Assembly (NCBI RefSeq): GCF_020733705.1
Contig: NZ_JAJFZM010000016.1
Location: 1-64,000 of the forward strand
Direction: 5' to 3'
From: Nocardia australiensis
GTDB taxonomy: Bacteria > Actinomycetota > Actinomycetes > Mycobacteriales > Mycobacteriaceae
Length of the DNA: 64,000 bases
The translations under genes were made by a program, and so were the position numbers. The notes beneath the pieces are model-generated. The model searched no databases and was not told where the DNA came from. It was given only the letters and a program-made list of their open reading frames with translations. The number at the start of each line of letters is the position of its first letter. Positions within the stretch are counted from its first letter, which is position 1. Positions 8,247-17,394 of this stretch are shown piece after piece.

Positions 8247-8665
8247 TGCGAGCAGGCCCTCGACACGGCCGTGCCCGACCTGCGAATACCGGCGTGTCCG
8301 CATGATCATGTCCGGAAGCATCGACGTTCTGGCGGCGGCACCGGCGTGGCCGATCGGCGAGTCGTAGACCTGGCCGATCTGCTGGGAGTAAGCGGTGCGA
8401 TAGCCGTCGATGTGCTGGTTGCCGCCGATGGTCGGTGAATTCGGCCGAATCGGGCGTGCGGTCGGTCCCGGGGTGCCACTGAAACTGCCCCATCCGAACC
8501 AGGTGTGGCAGATGTAGACCAGGCGTCGGCGAGGGGAGTTTCGCACGATGAGGTCCGCATCGGGAGGAATCGCCGCGGCCGTCGGCTGCCAAGCGATCGA
8601 TCACCCCGGCCGCGGATTCGGTCGAACACCACCACCGCGGCCGGCGACTGTGCTTGGATCGGCAC
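8247..8665. other. Intergenic stretch with a coding-like minus-strand fragment
   Basis: No intact gene is seen. On the minus strand, about 8610 down to 8275, the frame reading VYICHTWFGWGSFSGTPGPTARP and on to ARTSMLPDMIMRT has high GC at third positions and protein-like composition. A stop closes it upstream, and downstream it runs into the antisense of the preceding gene. It may be a gene remnant. I do not recognise the family. Confidence 0.3.
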
Positions 8666-9073
8666 ATGTCCTTTGAGGCCGACCCGCGTGTCGATGCCTA
8701 CATCGACCCGCTTCCGCAATGGCAGCGGGCGATCTGCCGGGAGGTCCGCGAATTGGTGCACGCGGCCGATCCGGAGGTCGTCGAGACCATCAAGCGCACC
8801 GTGCAGCCGTACTTCGTGCTGGAGGGCAATATCTGCGCCCTGCTCGCGGCGAAAACCCATGTCAATGTGTTCGTCTACGACGGCGCCATCGTGCCCGACC
8901 CTGATGGCATCATCACTGCGGGCCACGACAACAAAACCGCCCGCACCGTTGCGGTTCGCGAGGGTGAAACCCTCAACGCCCCAGCCCTGCTGACCATGTT
9001 CCGCCAGATCATCGCCAACAATCGGGCCGGTGGCTGGCGCAAATTGAAGCGCGCGGGCGAATCGGGTCATTGA
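8666..9073 (+). CDS. DUF1801 domain protein
   Basis: A 135-aa protein that matches the DUF1801/YdhG-like fold: an N-terminal segment with DPLPQWQRAICREVRELVHAADPEVVETIKRTVQPYF, then a beta-rich core (NICALLAAKTHVNVFVYDGA), and a C-terminal helix that closes with basic residues. Members are small soluble proteins of unknown biochemical role. The ATG at 8666 is preferred to a TTG four codons earlier. It stands alone. Confidence 0.8.
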   Translation: MSFEADPRVDAYIDPLPQWQRAICREVRELVHAADPEVVETIKRTVQPYFVLEGNICALLAAKTHVNVFVYDGAIVPDPDGIITAGHDNKTARTVAVREGETLNAPALLTMFRQIIANNRAGGWRKLKRAGESGH

Positions 9074-9185
9074 GCCATTCGGGGTAACCGGCGTGTCATT
9101 CGGTCAGGCGATTCGGCGGTGTTCGGTGTGGAGCAGGACCAGTGCGGCGGTGGCCGATCCCGCAGATATCAACGCAACGAGGCGG

Positions 9186-9599
9186 CTACCTTTTGCGGGT
9201 GAGTTCCAGCGTGGCGCTGGTGACGAGAGTGCCATCACGATAGAGCTGGACCTTATAGGTGCCGGGATCGGAAGCACTATTGAAAGTGAGCTTCTCGGAC
9301 AGTTGGCCGGTGGGGGCCGATGTGACGTTGCGTGGCGAGAACTTTCTGTCAGCCTCTCGGAGTTCGTACTGACTGTTGGGGTCTAGTCCGGACGCTTCGG
9401 CGTAAACATCGATCGGAATGGTCGATGCGGAAGGCTCGAGCCTCAATATCACCGGTGGCGACGGCGCTGGCGCATCGGTGTTCACGTAGCGCTCCACGCC
9501 GATGCCGATAAGGGCCAACACAGTAGTCAACAACCCCAGCAACCCAGTAGTCCGCCAGAAGTGGCGCGAAGGCTGTTCGCCCGCGTGATCGGTTGTCAT
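9186..9599 (-). CDS. Membrane-anchored hypothetical protein with extracellular beta domain
   Basis: A 137-aa protein. Residues about 14-36 form one hydrophobic segment (TTGLLGLLTTVLALIGIGV) after a short charged N-terminus, then a Pro/Ser linker and a soluble domain (VILRLEPSASTIPIDVYAEASGLDPNSQYEL, ending DGTLVTSATLELTRKR) with the strand-turn pattern of an immunoglobulin-like fold. It is probably a type II anchored surface protein. The start at 9599 has a strong GGGAGGGGAC ribosome site. I do not recognise the family. Confidence 0.68.
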   Translation of the reverse strand: MTTDHAGEQPSRHFWRTTGLLGLLTTVLALIGIGVERYVNTDAPAPSPPVILRLEPSASTIPIDVYAEASGLDPNSQYELREADRKFSPRNVTSAPTGQLSEKLTFNSASDPGTYKVQLYRDGTLVTSATLELTRKR

Positions 9600-9910
9600 G
9601 TCCCCTCCCGAACCTGTGATGCAAGCCGCGAATCGGTTCCATCGCTGGGCCGGTTGCGCTCGATCTCGTTGGCTGCCAGCTTAATTCGGGTCCAGTCGAT
9701 CGGGGCCGTAATCGGGGTGAAATGATGATCAGCGGCCACCATCGCTCAGCGATCTCGGCTACGAGGGCGAACCCGACATCGCCACCACCGCGGAGTAACT
9801 CGGAGGCCCGCGGACACCCGATCCGATCACGCCGGGCAGCCTGAAAGACCGAGGCCAGCACTCCTGCCAAGCGGCGAGTTGTCGCGACACAGCCGACAAG
9901 ATCGGTAACA
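9600..9910. other. Intergenic stretch between divergent genes
   Basis: No gene is supported. It presumably carries the promoters of the divergent genes starting at 9599 and 9911. A minus-strand frame covering part of it overlaps the anchored protein gene in another frame and lacks a ribosome site. Confidence 0.4.
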
Positions 9911-12085
9911 ATGCTGCCCATGACGGCCACGGTCGACAGCGGATTGCGAAATTGGCGCGCAGGTCAGGGGCACAACGCGTCGCCGCGGGAGGGATTTCGC
10001 CCCGACATCGAGGGATTGCGAGCGGTCGCGGTATTGGCCGTCGTGCTTTTCCACGCGGGCGTGCCGGGGATTGAGGGCGGATTCGTCGGTGTGGACGTCT
10101 TCTTTGTCATTTCCGGCTTTCTCATCACCGGAATCCTCTGCCGCGAAGTGGCGGCCACCGGCACTATCGGACTGGCCAGGTTCTACGGCGCCCGCGCCCG
10201 TCGGCTGCTTCCCGCAGCGGGGATCGTGCTGGTCGCCACCGCGATCGCCACGGCCGTGCTACTGCCGCCGCTACAGGCCCGCCAAGTCCTCGGCGACGGG
10301 CTCGCCAGTGCGCTGTATGCCGGAAACTATCGGCTTGCGCTGCACGGCACCGACTACCTTGCCGCCGACCTGCCCCCGTCGCCGTTTCAGCACTTCTGGT
10401 CGCTCGGCGTGGAGGAGCAGTTCTATCTGGTGTGGCCTGCGCTCATGATCGCGACGGCCTGGTTCGTGCGGCGGCGCCGAACGAGTTCGGCGCCGCTACT
10501 CCCATACCTTCTCGTCCTCGCGGGCGTCGCCGCGCTCTCATTCGCGATCTCGCTGACCTGGACTGGCATGCTGCCGTCGTGGGCGTTCTTCTCGCTGCCC
10601 GCACGGGCTTGGGAACTGGCTGTTGGCGGGATGGTGGCGCTCTCGACCGTCATGTGGTCCAGGTTGCCGAAATCGGTGGCCGCCGCCGCTGGTTGGGTCG
10701 GGTTGGCCTTGATCGGTGCGGCCTGCGCTCATCTGAACGAAAAGGCACCGTATCCCGGCACTGCGGCACTGGTGCCCGTCCTGGGCGCGGCCCTCGTTAT
10801 CGTATCCGACTGCGCCAAACCACGATTCGGTGTCGGTCGCGTTTTGGCTGTCCCGGGGATGCGAGCGATCGGCAAGCTTTCCTACTCCTGGTATCTATGG
10901 CACTGGCCGGTGCTGGTGCTGGCACCGCAGGTGCTCGACCACCCGCTCGGGCTGCTCGGATCACTGGGTGCGGTCGCCATGGCCGGCGGACTCGCCATGC
11001 TCACCCACTGGTTGGTCGAGAATCCGGTTCGTTTCGCCCCCCGATTGCGGAGTTCGGCCACGCTCAGCCTCGCTTGGGGCGGTGCGAGCAGCGCAGTCGC
11101 CATCGGTGTGGCGCTGGTACTGCTCATGCTCGTGCCCACCCCGGTCGGTCGTGGCATGGCAGCGCCGGCCTTCACGCTCACCGCACCCGCCGCACCGGCT
11201 GGCCCCACCACCGACCCGCGCGACGAGGCTATCGGGCAGTTGGTGGCACAAACCCGATCCGTGGTTGCTGGATCGGCGGAAATCCATGCTGTGCCTTCGA
11301 ATCTCACCCCTTCACTCGCCGACGCGCCCGGCGACAAGGCCGAGGTGTTCGTCAACGGCTGCGTGCGGTCCTGGCATGATGCGGGCCAGGCCGAATGCGC
11401 CTCCGGTGATACGGACTCGGCCACAACGGTGGCCTTGGTCGGCGATTCACATGCCGCGATGTGGACTCCAGCGTTCGAGCTGATCGCAGCACCACGGCAC
11501 TGGCGGCTGGAAACCATGGCCAAGGTCACCTGTCCACTGCTGGACCTGCCTATCGTCAGCCCCTATCTCGGCCGGGAGTACACCGAATGCGAGCAGTGGC
11601 GCGGCCAGGTTATGGCCAGGCTGCAGGTCGAACGCCCGCGGCTGATCGTGGTGAGCATGTCCCGGCGCTATGGTGGCGACTTCGGCTTCGTCTCCTATGA
11701 CCGGGCATGGGTCGACGGCCTGAACCACCTGGTTACCCAGCTGCGAGCGATCGGCTCGGCCGTCCTGGTTCTCGGGGCGATCCCCGATCCACACGCCATC
11801 GTGCCGGCGTGCCTGTCCGAACATATCGACGATGCCTCGGCATGCACTCCCGCACGGCCGGTCGCTGTCAACGACGCGGGTATCGCGGCCGAGCAGGCGG
11901 CGGCCACATCCGGCGGCGGGCAGTACGCCGACCTGACCTCCCTGTTCTGTACGACAGCCCGCTGCCCCCTCATCGTCGGCGACAAGCTGGTGTACCGCGA
12001 TGACAATCACCTCACGGTCAGCTACGCCGAGACTCTCGCACCGGTCATCGGCGCGCTCGCCGACCGCGCGCTCGCCCCCGGCTGA
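9911..12085 (+). CDS. Acyltransferase-3 family membrane protein with C-terminal SGNH domain
   Basis: A 724-aa OafA/YrhL-type O-acyltransferase. Residues about 30-400 are the acyltransferase-3 membrane domain with the family start FRPDIEGLRAVAVLAVVLFHAG, FFVISGFLITG, and about ten membrane helices (SVGVEEQFYLVWP-type motif present as SLGVEEQFYLVWP). Residues about 480-724 are an extracytoplasmic SGNH-hydrolase-like domain with LVGDSHAAMWTPAFE and the terminal DDNHLT Asp/His pair. Such proteins acetylate or otherwise acylate cell-envelope glycans or lipids. Two in-frame ATGs three codons apart (9911, 9920) are possible. It stands as a single gene. Confidence 0.92.
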   Translation: MLPMTATVDSGLRNWRAGQGHNASPREGFRPDIEGLRAVAVLAVVLFHAGVPGIEGGFVGVDVFFVISGFLITGILCREVAATGTIGLARFYGARARRLLPAAGIVLVATAIATAVLLPPLQARQVLGDGLASALYAGNYRLALHGTDYLAADLPPSPFQHFWSLGVEEQFYLVWPALMIATAWFVRRRRTSSAPLLPYLLVLAGVAALSFAISLTWTGMLPSWAFFSLPARAWELAVGGMVALSTVMWSRLPKSVAAAAGWVGLALIGAACAHLNEKAPYPGTAALVPVLGAALVIVSDCAKPRFGVGRVLAVPGMRAIGKLSYSWYLWHWPVLVLAPQVLDHPLGLLGSLGAVAMAGGLAMLTHWLVENPVRFAPRLRSSATLSLAWGGASSAVAIGVALVLLMLVPTPVGRGMAAPAFTLTAPAAPAGPTTDPRDEAIGQLVAQTRSVVAGSAEIHAVPSNLTPSLADAPGDKAEVFVNGCVRSWHDAGQAECASGDTDSATTVALVGDSHAAMWTPAFELIAAPRHWRLETMAKVTCPLLDLPIVSPYLGREYTECEQWRGQVMARLQVERPRLIVVSMSRRYGGDFGFVSYDRAWVDGLNHLVTQLRAIGSAVLVLGAIPDPHAIVPACLSEHIDDASACTPARPVAVNDAGIAAEQAAATSGGGQYADLTSLFCTTARCPLIVGDKLVYRDDNHLTVSYAETLAPVIGALADRALAPG

Positions 12086-12195
12086 GGTCCCCGACGCCGG
12101 GGGCGAGCGCGCCATCGCGCAGTTCGAGAGCTACTCGGCCCGCCGTGCGGCCGCACCTATCCGAATCCGGTCGCCCGTGGACTTATTCTGCCAAT

Positions 12196-12609
12196 GTGAC
12201 GAGAGAACCGGCGCGCTCGGAACCACGATTCCGGCGGCTCGTGCCGCCGCTGGCCATCGGTGCCGTGCTGGCGGCAGGTGGGGCCAGCACCCGACCGTTC
12301 AGCTGGTCGGCAACTGCGCTGGTGGTGGCGGCGGTGGTGGTGGCTTCGGTGCTGGCCTGCCGTGCGAGGCCCGAGCGGACTCCGGGCACAGCCCGACTGC
12401 GGCGCGGCGTGGCCGTCTGGTCGACGCTGGTGGTCGCGGGGTCGGTGTGGGAAGTGTATGCACTTGCGCGGCAACCGGATTGGATCCGACCGAGCTACGA
12501 GCACCCGACGTTGTCGGTGCTGCTGGATCCGGCACTCGAGCGATGGCCGCTGCGGTTCGTCGGGTGGCTGGCGTGGCTGGGTTTCGGCTGGTGGTTGGTG
12601 TCGAGATGA
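12196..12609 (+). CDS. Small integral membrane protein
   Basis: The 137-aa product has four hydrophobic segments (near residues 15-30, 35-52, 75-92 and 120-136, the last WPLRFVGWLAWLGFGWWLVSR), so it is an inner-membrane protein. I do not recognise the family. The GTG at 12196 follows the -10-like TATTCT (12184-12189) by six bases with no ribosome site, which suggests a leaderless mRNA; an ATG upstream in frame (12145) would place the promoter inside the gene. It overlaps the next gene as ATGA. Confidence 0.72.
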   Translation: MTREPARSEPRFRRLVPPLAIGAVLAAGGASTRPFSWSATALVVAAVVVASVLACRARPERTPGTARLRRGVAVWSTLVVAGSVWEVYALARQPDWIRPSYEHPTLSVLLDPALERWPLRFVGWLAWLGFGWWLVSR

Positions 12610-12806
12610 GCGATCGGGAGATCGTCATCGTCGGGTTCGTGCTGCTGCTTGTGGCCACGCTCGGCACGGTTGCGGCCACGCATGTCCGCCGGGATCTGGT
12701 CGCGCCCGTGGGTGAGACAGTCGCGTACCTCACCCGTACTCGGGCGGCGAGAATTGCCGCTGTGCTTGTGTGGGGATGGTTCGGCTGGCACTTTCTCGCC
12801 CGGTAG
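12606..12806 (+). CDS. DUF6186-like small membrane protein
   Basis: A 66-aa protein with two hydrophobic segments (IVIVGFVLLLVATLGTVAAT at 5-24 and RIAAVLVWGWFGWHFLAR at 49-66). The W-G-W-F-G-W-H-F ending and the middle VGETVAYLTRTRAARIAAV fit the DUF6186 family as I remember it. It overlaps the preceding membrane protein as ATGA, so the two are coupled and probably act together in the membrane. Function is unknown. Confidence 0.72.
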   Translation: MSDREIVIVGFVLLLVATLGTVAATHVRRDLVAPVGETVAYLTRTRAARIAAVLVWGWFGWHFLAR

Positions 12807-12903
12807 TGCCCACCGCAACCGTCCGTTGTTTTCGCCGGGGATGCTGGGTGGAGTGCGCCCGACCAATGGTGTTGCCGCCACGGGTGCCGCCGAAGAATTC
12901 GGG

Positions 12904-13917
12904 TCATTTCATGGTGGCGAGGTTGTGCCAGAGGTTTCTGAGGCTGTCGGTGCCGCCGAAGAGTGTGGTGAAGTTGGTGGAGTCGATGAGCACGATGTCC
13001 CCGGCACGCCGGCCGGTGGGCGGCATCCAGATCAGCGCATTGAACTCGGTGTTGCCGGCCGTGGTGAAGGGATGGGGTCGCGTGGGGTCGATGCGTTGGC
13101 GCCCCAGGACGCGCAGGGAGTCGCTTTCCGGCGCAGTGAGCTCGTAGTGCGGCAGATGTGGGTGGAAGTTGAATGTGGTGACGTTGTCCAGCAGTCGGGG
13201 TGTGTCCAGATCGCGGAACCCGGTCAGGGGTGCGATCTCAGCGGTGCCGTCGACGACCGCGGGCCGCAGTCCCCATTTGTTGTGCACCGGCACCTCGAGC
13301 GCTTTCATCAGCGAGCGCGTGTACTGGCCGAATCGTTGTTGGCGGGGCACCAGCCGGTCGCCGTGATGCTCGTATTCGATTTGTCGTTGCGTGTTGTCGT
13401 CGGTGAAGCCGACATCGTGGTGCGGCGCTAAAAGCAGGCAGGTGCCTTCGCGTTGCAGCCACTCCTGGATTGCGGCGCTCTCTTCGGGTGCGGACTCCTG
13501 TTCGGAGAGGATGTGATCGAGCCCGAACACCATCAGCGTGTCGGTGTCGGCCAGGATCCGCTCGTCGATCGGCAATGTGCAGCCTGCTTGGTCGATGCGC
13601 TGGAACACCGCGACGGGATGGCCGGTCGCCGCACCGGCCAGCTGCTGAAACGCGAGTGTCGAGCGATGGAACAGCTCCAGTGTGCCGGCGATACCTTGCA
13701 GGAAGTGCGCTGCGTCGTACTCGGGAGTCTCGTAACTTGGCCACGCCACGTTGCGGACTTCGGTCATCGTGGAGAAGCGGTTGTACATTTCGGCGGGATC
13801 GCGTTGTGCCTCCCACGGGTAGCTCCACGTCCAGTAAATGCTGATCCGCCGCCGCCCGTCGTGCTTGCGTGGGATGTGGTTCTGGTTGTAGGTGCGTGCC
13901 GGCGGCAGGGGGCTCAT
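12904..13917 (-). CDS. Unknown protein of the Dyp-peroxidase operon
   Basis: The 337-aa product has no clear family. Its middle (DTLMVFGLDHILSEQESAPEESAAIQEWLQREGTCLLLAPHHDVG, about residues 125-170) has the strand-helix-strand pattern of glutamine-amidotransferase/ThuA-like folds, in which one would expect a lost or shifted nucleophile Cys; that is only an impression. There is no signal peptide. It is the third gene of a minus-strand operon and overlaps the Dyp-type peroxidase gene as ATGA, with a GAGAGGTG ribosome site inside that gene. Close coupling suggests a joint role. Confidence 0.8.
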   Translation of the reverse strand: MSPLPPARTYNQNHIPRKHDGRRRISIYWTWSYPWEAQRDPAEMYNRFSTMTEVRNVAWPSYETPEYDAAHFLQGIAGTLELFHRSTLAFQQLAGAATGHPVAVFQRIDQAGCTLPIDERILADTDTLMVFGLDHILSEQESAPEESAAIQEWLQREGTCLLLAPHHDVGFTDDNTQRQIEYEHHGDRLVPRQQRFGQYTRSLMKALEVPVHNKWGLRPAVVDGTAEIAPLTGFRDLDTPRLLDNVTTFNFHPHLPHYELTAPESDSLRVLGRQRIDPTRPHPFTTAGNTEFNALIWMPPTGRRAGDIVLIDSTNFTTLFGGTDSLRNLWHNLATMK

Positions 13918-15248
13918 GACGTCACCTCTCGATTGTCGAGCGTGGCCAGGTATCGCAGGGCGCTGATGCCCGGGAGGAAGAAGTACGCGCCACCCTTCAG
14001 CGTGGTGAACGCCGGTAGCCCCGCGAGCACTGTGCGGATGGGCCGCTTGGGGATTGTGAAATCCATGCTGCCGTCCTGGGTGCCGCAGATGGGGTCGCGT
14101 TCGTTGCCGAGTTCGTGGAATGTTTTGTCGTTGATCCAGACGTTTTGGGCGAACTCGAACTGGCGGACCAGGCTGGCGCAGATGATGAACGCGGCAATGC
14201 CCCGGTCCACCCCGTCGTCGGGGGCATCTTCGGGTAGCTTCGGCCCGTAGGTGGCGCCGCGGCGAATCATTCTGCGGCGGTTCATGTTTGCTGCGGTGTC
14301 GCGTGGGTTGAGTCGCCGCACGTGCGAGCCAAGCGGTACTGCGTAGCCGTGCGGGTCCATCTCTTTGTAGTTGAAGTCGTTGTTCCGCATGGGATCCGCA
14401 GCCAGTTGGGGATCATCACGGTCAGGGGCCAGCACCAGAGGGGCTCCGCTTCGCCAGCGGCCCATCAGCTTCGCAGCGAGTAGCTCCTGCGCCTGCGGGG
14501 TGTCGGCGTGCTCGCGCAGATAGTTCCGGAATGCACCGACGTGTTCTTGCAGCCGTCGGTAGGCGATGTAGCTGCCGTTGCGGGACAACACCTCTGGTTG
14601 CGGTAGCCCGCGGGGTGGCCCCTCCTCGTCGGGGTAGCCCAGGATGAATTCACCAGGTTTCAGCGGTGCACCCGAGCCCGGCGTCGGTTCTTCACCGGAC
14701 CCGTCGATCACCGGCTGGGACAACCGGTCTCGGAACCCGAAATGGTCATGGGCGTAGGCGAATGGCGGCGTCGCGTTCAAATCGAGGAACGACAAGACGC
14801 GCACACCCCGGCAGCTGGCCACCAGCTTGTGGTGCTCGGCAGTACACCGTCGATGTTCGGCATCGGTGCGGGCGAACAAGATCGCGATGGCGTGCAGGTC
14901 ATCACCGGCCAGCCCGCCCACCCAGTGATCCGGGTGGTTGGCGCCGGTGTCGCTCAGGATGTCAGCACGGGCGGCCATGCCCTCACGGAACTCGTCGGGG
15001 AAGGTGGCGAGCGCTTCTTCGGACACCCCGAGCGCCCGCAGCCCGCGCCACGTGAAGGCCAGCGTAATCCAGCGCTCGGAACTTTCCAGCGTGGTACGCG
15101 CGTCCGCAACCGACTGAACCCGATCCAGCAGCGCGGTCAACCAGGCCCGCCCCCCGGCGGGATCGTCGAAGGACAGGAATTCGTAGCGACCGGTCATCGC
15201 CGGCGTGCGAGTCAGCAGGATGTGCTGAATATCGTCGAGTTCGAGCAT
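13914..15248 (-). CDS. Dyp-type heme peroxidase
   Basis: A 444-aa protein of the dye-decolorising peroxidase superfamily. The distal motif appears near residue 173 as GFRDRLSQP; the family form is GxxDG, so the catalytic Asp is kept while the following Gly is Arg. The proximal heme-ligand region is clear near residue 309 (GSHVRRLNPRD, then NRRRMIRRGATYG). An N-terminal ferredoxin-like half (residues about 1-170) precedes. There is no Tat signal, so it should be cytoplasmic or exported with a partner. It lies between two unknown genes in one operon. A 15-bp palindrome (15247-15261) covers its start codon and the upstream stop. Confidence 0.9.
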   Translation of the reverse strand: MLELDDIQHILLTRTPAMTGRYEFLSFDDPAGGRAWLTALLDRVQSVADARTTLESSERWITLAFTWRGLRALGVSEEALATFPDEFREGMAARADILSDTGANHPDHWVGGLAGDDLHAIAILFARTDAEHRRCTAEHHKLVASCRGVRVLSFLDLNATPPFAYAHDHFGFRDRLSQPVIDGSGEEPTPGSGAPLKPGEFILGYPDEEGPPRGLPQPEVLSRNGSYIAYRRLQEHVGAFRNYLREHADTPQAQELLAAKLMGRWRSGAPLVLAPDRDDPQLAADPMRNNDFNYKEMDPHGYAVPLGSHVRRLNPRDTAANMNRRRMIRRGATYGPKLPEDAPDDGVDRGIAAFIICASLVRQFEFAQNVWINDKTFHELGNERDPICGTQDGSMDFTIPKRPIRTVLAGLPAFTTLKGGAYFFLPGISALRYLATLDNREVTS

Positions 15249-15260
15249 CGGCTCAGCCGA

Positions 15261-15821
15261 TCACTGCATCTGATCGAGCATATGGGAAAACGCTGCCTCT
15301 AGCCGCAGCGCCTTTTTGATCTTGTCGGCGGTGACATAGGGGTACTCACCGTACTCGAGGAAGCTCGGAAAATGGTGTTCTCGCACGAATGCGACAAACG
15401 CCTCCGGGTTCTCCTTCCAGTCCTCGGGAAAACCTTCGAGGTTGGTGAAGACGGTGGTGATACCGGTCTGGGAGAAGAGCATCACGGCATCCTCGGTGTA
15501 CTTGTCGAAATCGGTGTCGAAGATGCCCTGATACTGAAAATGCAGTCCCGATCCGACGTCGAACAATATCCACCGCAAATAATGCAGTCGCAGCGGCGCC
15601 AGCACATCCGGACTACTCGCTACCGCCGCTGCGATCTGCTTGCCGTACGCACGAATGGCCTCTTCGCGACCTGGTTTCACCTTTGCGATGATCGAGAACC
15701 CGTAGCAGGCCGGTGTCCGTGGATAGGTCGGACCGTATCTGCCCCGCACCAGCTCGAAATAGCCCTCCTTGGGGATGGTCATCGCCGCTGGTTTGCTCCA
15801 GTCGTGACTGGTTGCCGGCAT
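15261..15821 (-). CDS. Unknown protein, first gene of the Dyp-peroxidase operon
   Basis: A 186-aa soluble protein. Residues about 40-140 (FSIIAKVKPGREEAIRAYGKQI, then LHYLRWILFDVGSGLHFQYQGIFDTDFDKYTEDAV) look like a ferredoxin-like alpha/beta domain similar in style to the Dyp/chlorite-dismutase superfamily half-domains, but no heme-ligand motif is evident. The start at 15821 has an AGGTAGG site. It ends 12 bp before the peroxidase start. I infer a role linked to the peroxidase, perhaps a partner or cargo, on context alone. Confidence 0.78.
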   Translation of the reverse strand: MPATSHDWSKPAAMTIPKEGYFELVRGRYGPTYPRTPACYGFSIIAKVKPGREEAIRAYGKQIAAAVASSPDVLAPLRLHYLRWILFDVGSGLHFQYQGIFDTDFDKYTEDAVMLFSQTGITTVFTNLEGFPEDWKENPEAFVAFVREHHFPSFLEYGEYPYVTADKIKKALRLEAAFSHMLDQMQ

Positions 15822-15985
15822 GTCGCACCTACCTCACAACAGCAGGAAGTCGAACATCAAAACCCATCCTGCGTGCCTGCCGCCATAGCACGGAAGTTCC
15901 ACATGCCACCGATAGTCAGGACCAAAGTCACCAGGAACCAGAGTGAAGCTGTTGCCGCGAGCCGGTTTGTGCTCGGCCAGTGTGG

Positions 15986-17221
15986 CTAGCTGGCGGCCTG
16001 TTGGTCGGCGAGTTCGGTCACGGCTTCGGCGCTCGAGGTGCGGGCGGCGCGTTCGGACATGGCGGCGAGGAAGGGGAGCCGGGCGTCGCCGAGTGACATG
16101 GCGTAGTTGCCGAGGTGATTGGTGACGAAGCCGACCGATAGGCCGAGGTGTGGGAACGCGATGCCGCCCGAGCCGCCGATACCGAAGTGGCCCAGGGCAT
16201 TCCGGGTCATTCTGGTGCCGACAACGGCGCGATGGTATCCGAGGGCGAACTGCGGTCCGGCGCCGAGGACGTAGTCGTAGCGGCTGTTCGCGGGCATCTG
16301 GGCGATGAGCCCGGTGGTCTCGGGGCGCAGCAGGCGGCGGTTGCCGACCATACCGTCGTTAGCGATCGCGCCGTACATCCTGGCCAGCGAGCGGGCGGTG
16401 AAAACGCCATTCCAGCCGGGCATCATGGTGTCGTAGGGGCGCATGCCGAGGGTCATATCGGCCCAGCCGTCGTAGATGGCGCTGCGTGCGGATCTCACCA
16501 GTTTCACCGCCGCGAACGGCGCGATGAGGGTGTCGAACGGCACGTTGGCGACGCCGAGGCGCGGCGAAAGGCGAGCCAGACGATGGCGCTGATGCTCGGG
16601 CACGCCGAACCAGAAATCATTGTCGCCGAGCGGTTCCGCGAGCTCGCCGCGCACGACATCGAGGAAGATGCGACCGGTGGCGCGCTGCGTGATTTCCGCG
16701 ACGAGCGTGCCGAAGGTCAGGCCGTGGTAGCCCGACGCCCGCATCCGCATCGGGTCGGGTGCCGAGGCGGCGATGGCGGCCGCGAGCGCGTCGTGGTCGA
16801 GCAGATCGTCCGGATGGGGAAGCAGGTCGCGGGTGCGCTGCAGCCCGGCGCGATGGTTGAGCACCTCGCGAAGGGTGATTTCCGCCTTGCCGTTTGCCGC
16901 AAATTCCGGCCAGTAGGTCGCCACCGGCGCGTTCAGTTCGAGGATGCCGCGCTCGATCAGCCGGTGCACGGCGGTAGCGACGACGCCTTTACCCGTCGAG
17001 TAGGACAGCGCCATGGAATCCGCGTGCCAGCGTCGATCGCGGTCCGCCCAGCCCGCCCAGATATCGAGGACCGGCTCACCGTGCAGATAGACCGCCAGCC
17101 CGCCGCCGCCTTGCGCCTTGCGCCGGAACATCGAGAAGAACTTCGCCGCGACCGCGGTGAAACGGTCGTCGATCAGCATTTTTCTGGGCGCGGCGACTCC
17201 ATCGGTGCTCGCAGCGGTCAT
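15986..17221 (-). CDS. Serine beta-lactamase-fold esterase (class C type, LipP-like)
   Basis: A 411-aa protein of the beta-lactamase/EstB esterase family. The nucleophile motif S-x-x-K is in ALSYSTGKGVVATAV. The second-motif region contains a Tyr in SGYHGLTFG, and the third box region is HFGIGGSGG. There is no signal peptide, so it is probably an intracellular carboxylesterase like mycobacterial LipP. I remember lipP lying next to the tig-clp region in mycobacteria, which fits its place here. The start at 17221 is chosen for the AAAGGAG seven bases upstream; the frame runs further upstream through a probable promoter. Confidence 0.9.
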   Translation of the reverse strand: MTAASTDGVAAPRKMLIDDRFTAVAAKFFSMFRRKAQGGGGLAVYLHGEPVLDIWAGWADRDRRWHADSMALSYSTGKGVVATAVHRLIERGILELNAPVATYWPEFAANGKAEITLREVLNHRAGLQRTRDLLPHPDDLLDHDALAAAIAASAPDPMRMRASGYHGLTFGTLVAEITQRATGRIFLDVVRGELAEPLGDNDFWFGVPEHQRHRLARLSPRLGVANVPFDTLIAPFAAVKLVRSARSAIYDGWADMTLGMRPYDTMMPGWNGVFTARSLARMYGAIANDGMVGNRRLLRPETTGLIAQMPANSRYDYVLGAGPQFALGYHRAVVGTRMTRNALGHFGIGGSGGIAFPHLGLSVGFVTNHLGNYAMSLGDARLPFLAAMSERAARTSSAEAVTELADQQAAS

Positions 17222-17298
17222 GGTCAGACTCCTTTGTCTGCTCAGTGCGCGGGCCATATCGAACATCGGCCGGATAGAACGCACAGCAACCTGGCGCT

Positions 17299-17337
17299 TA
17301 ACAGTTGCAAGCACCTTGCTAACAGTAACTGTAACGG
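17299..17337. promoter_or_regulatory. Operator-like repeats upstream of the esterase gene
   Basis: Two related elements lie 80-120 bp upstream of the esterase start: TTAACAGTTGCAAG (about 17299-17312) and TAACAGT-A-ACTGTAA (17321-17335), the latter a near-perfect palindrome with 6 of 7 matching arm bases. CTTGC/GCAAG also pair across the gap. They suit a TetR-type dimer, but no regulator gene adjoins. Confidence 0.4.
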
Positions 17338-17394
17338 TTCCAGTCTGGCTGGGCAATGATCCGCCCACTGATCCCGGTGCGAGCAGCGCCATCA

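Noticed and set aside
9349..9930. 193-aa minus-strand frame in the gap before the acyltransferase
   Set aside because: It overlaps the better-supported anchored protein gene in another frame and has no ribosome site.
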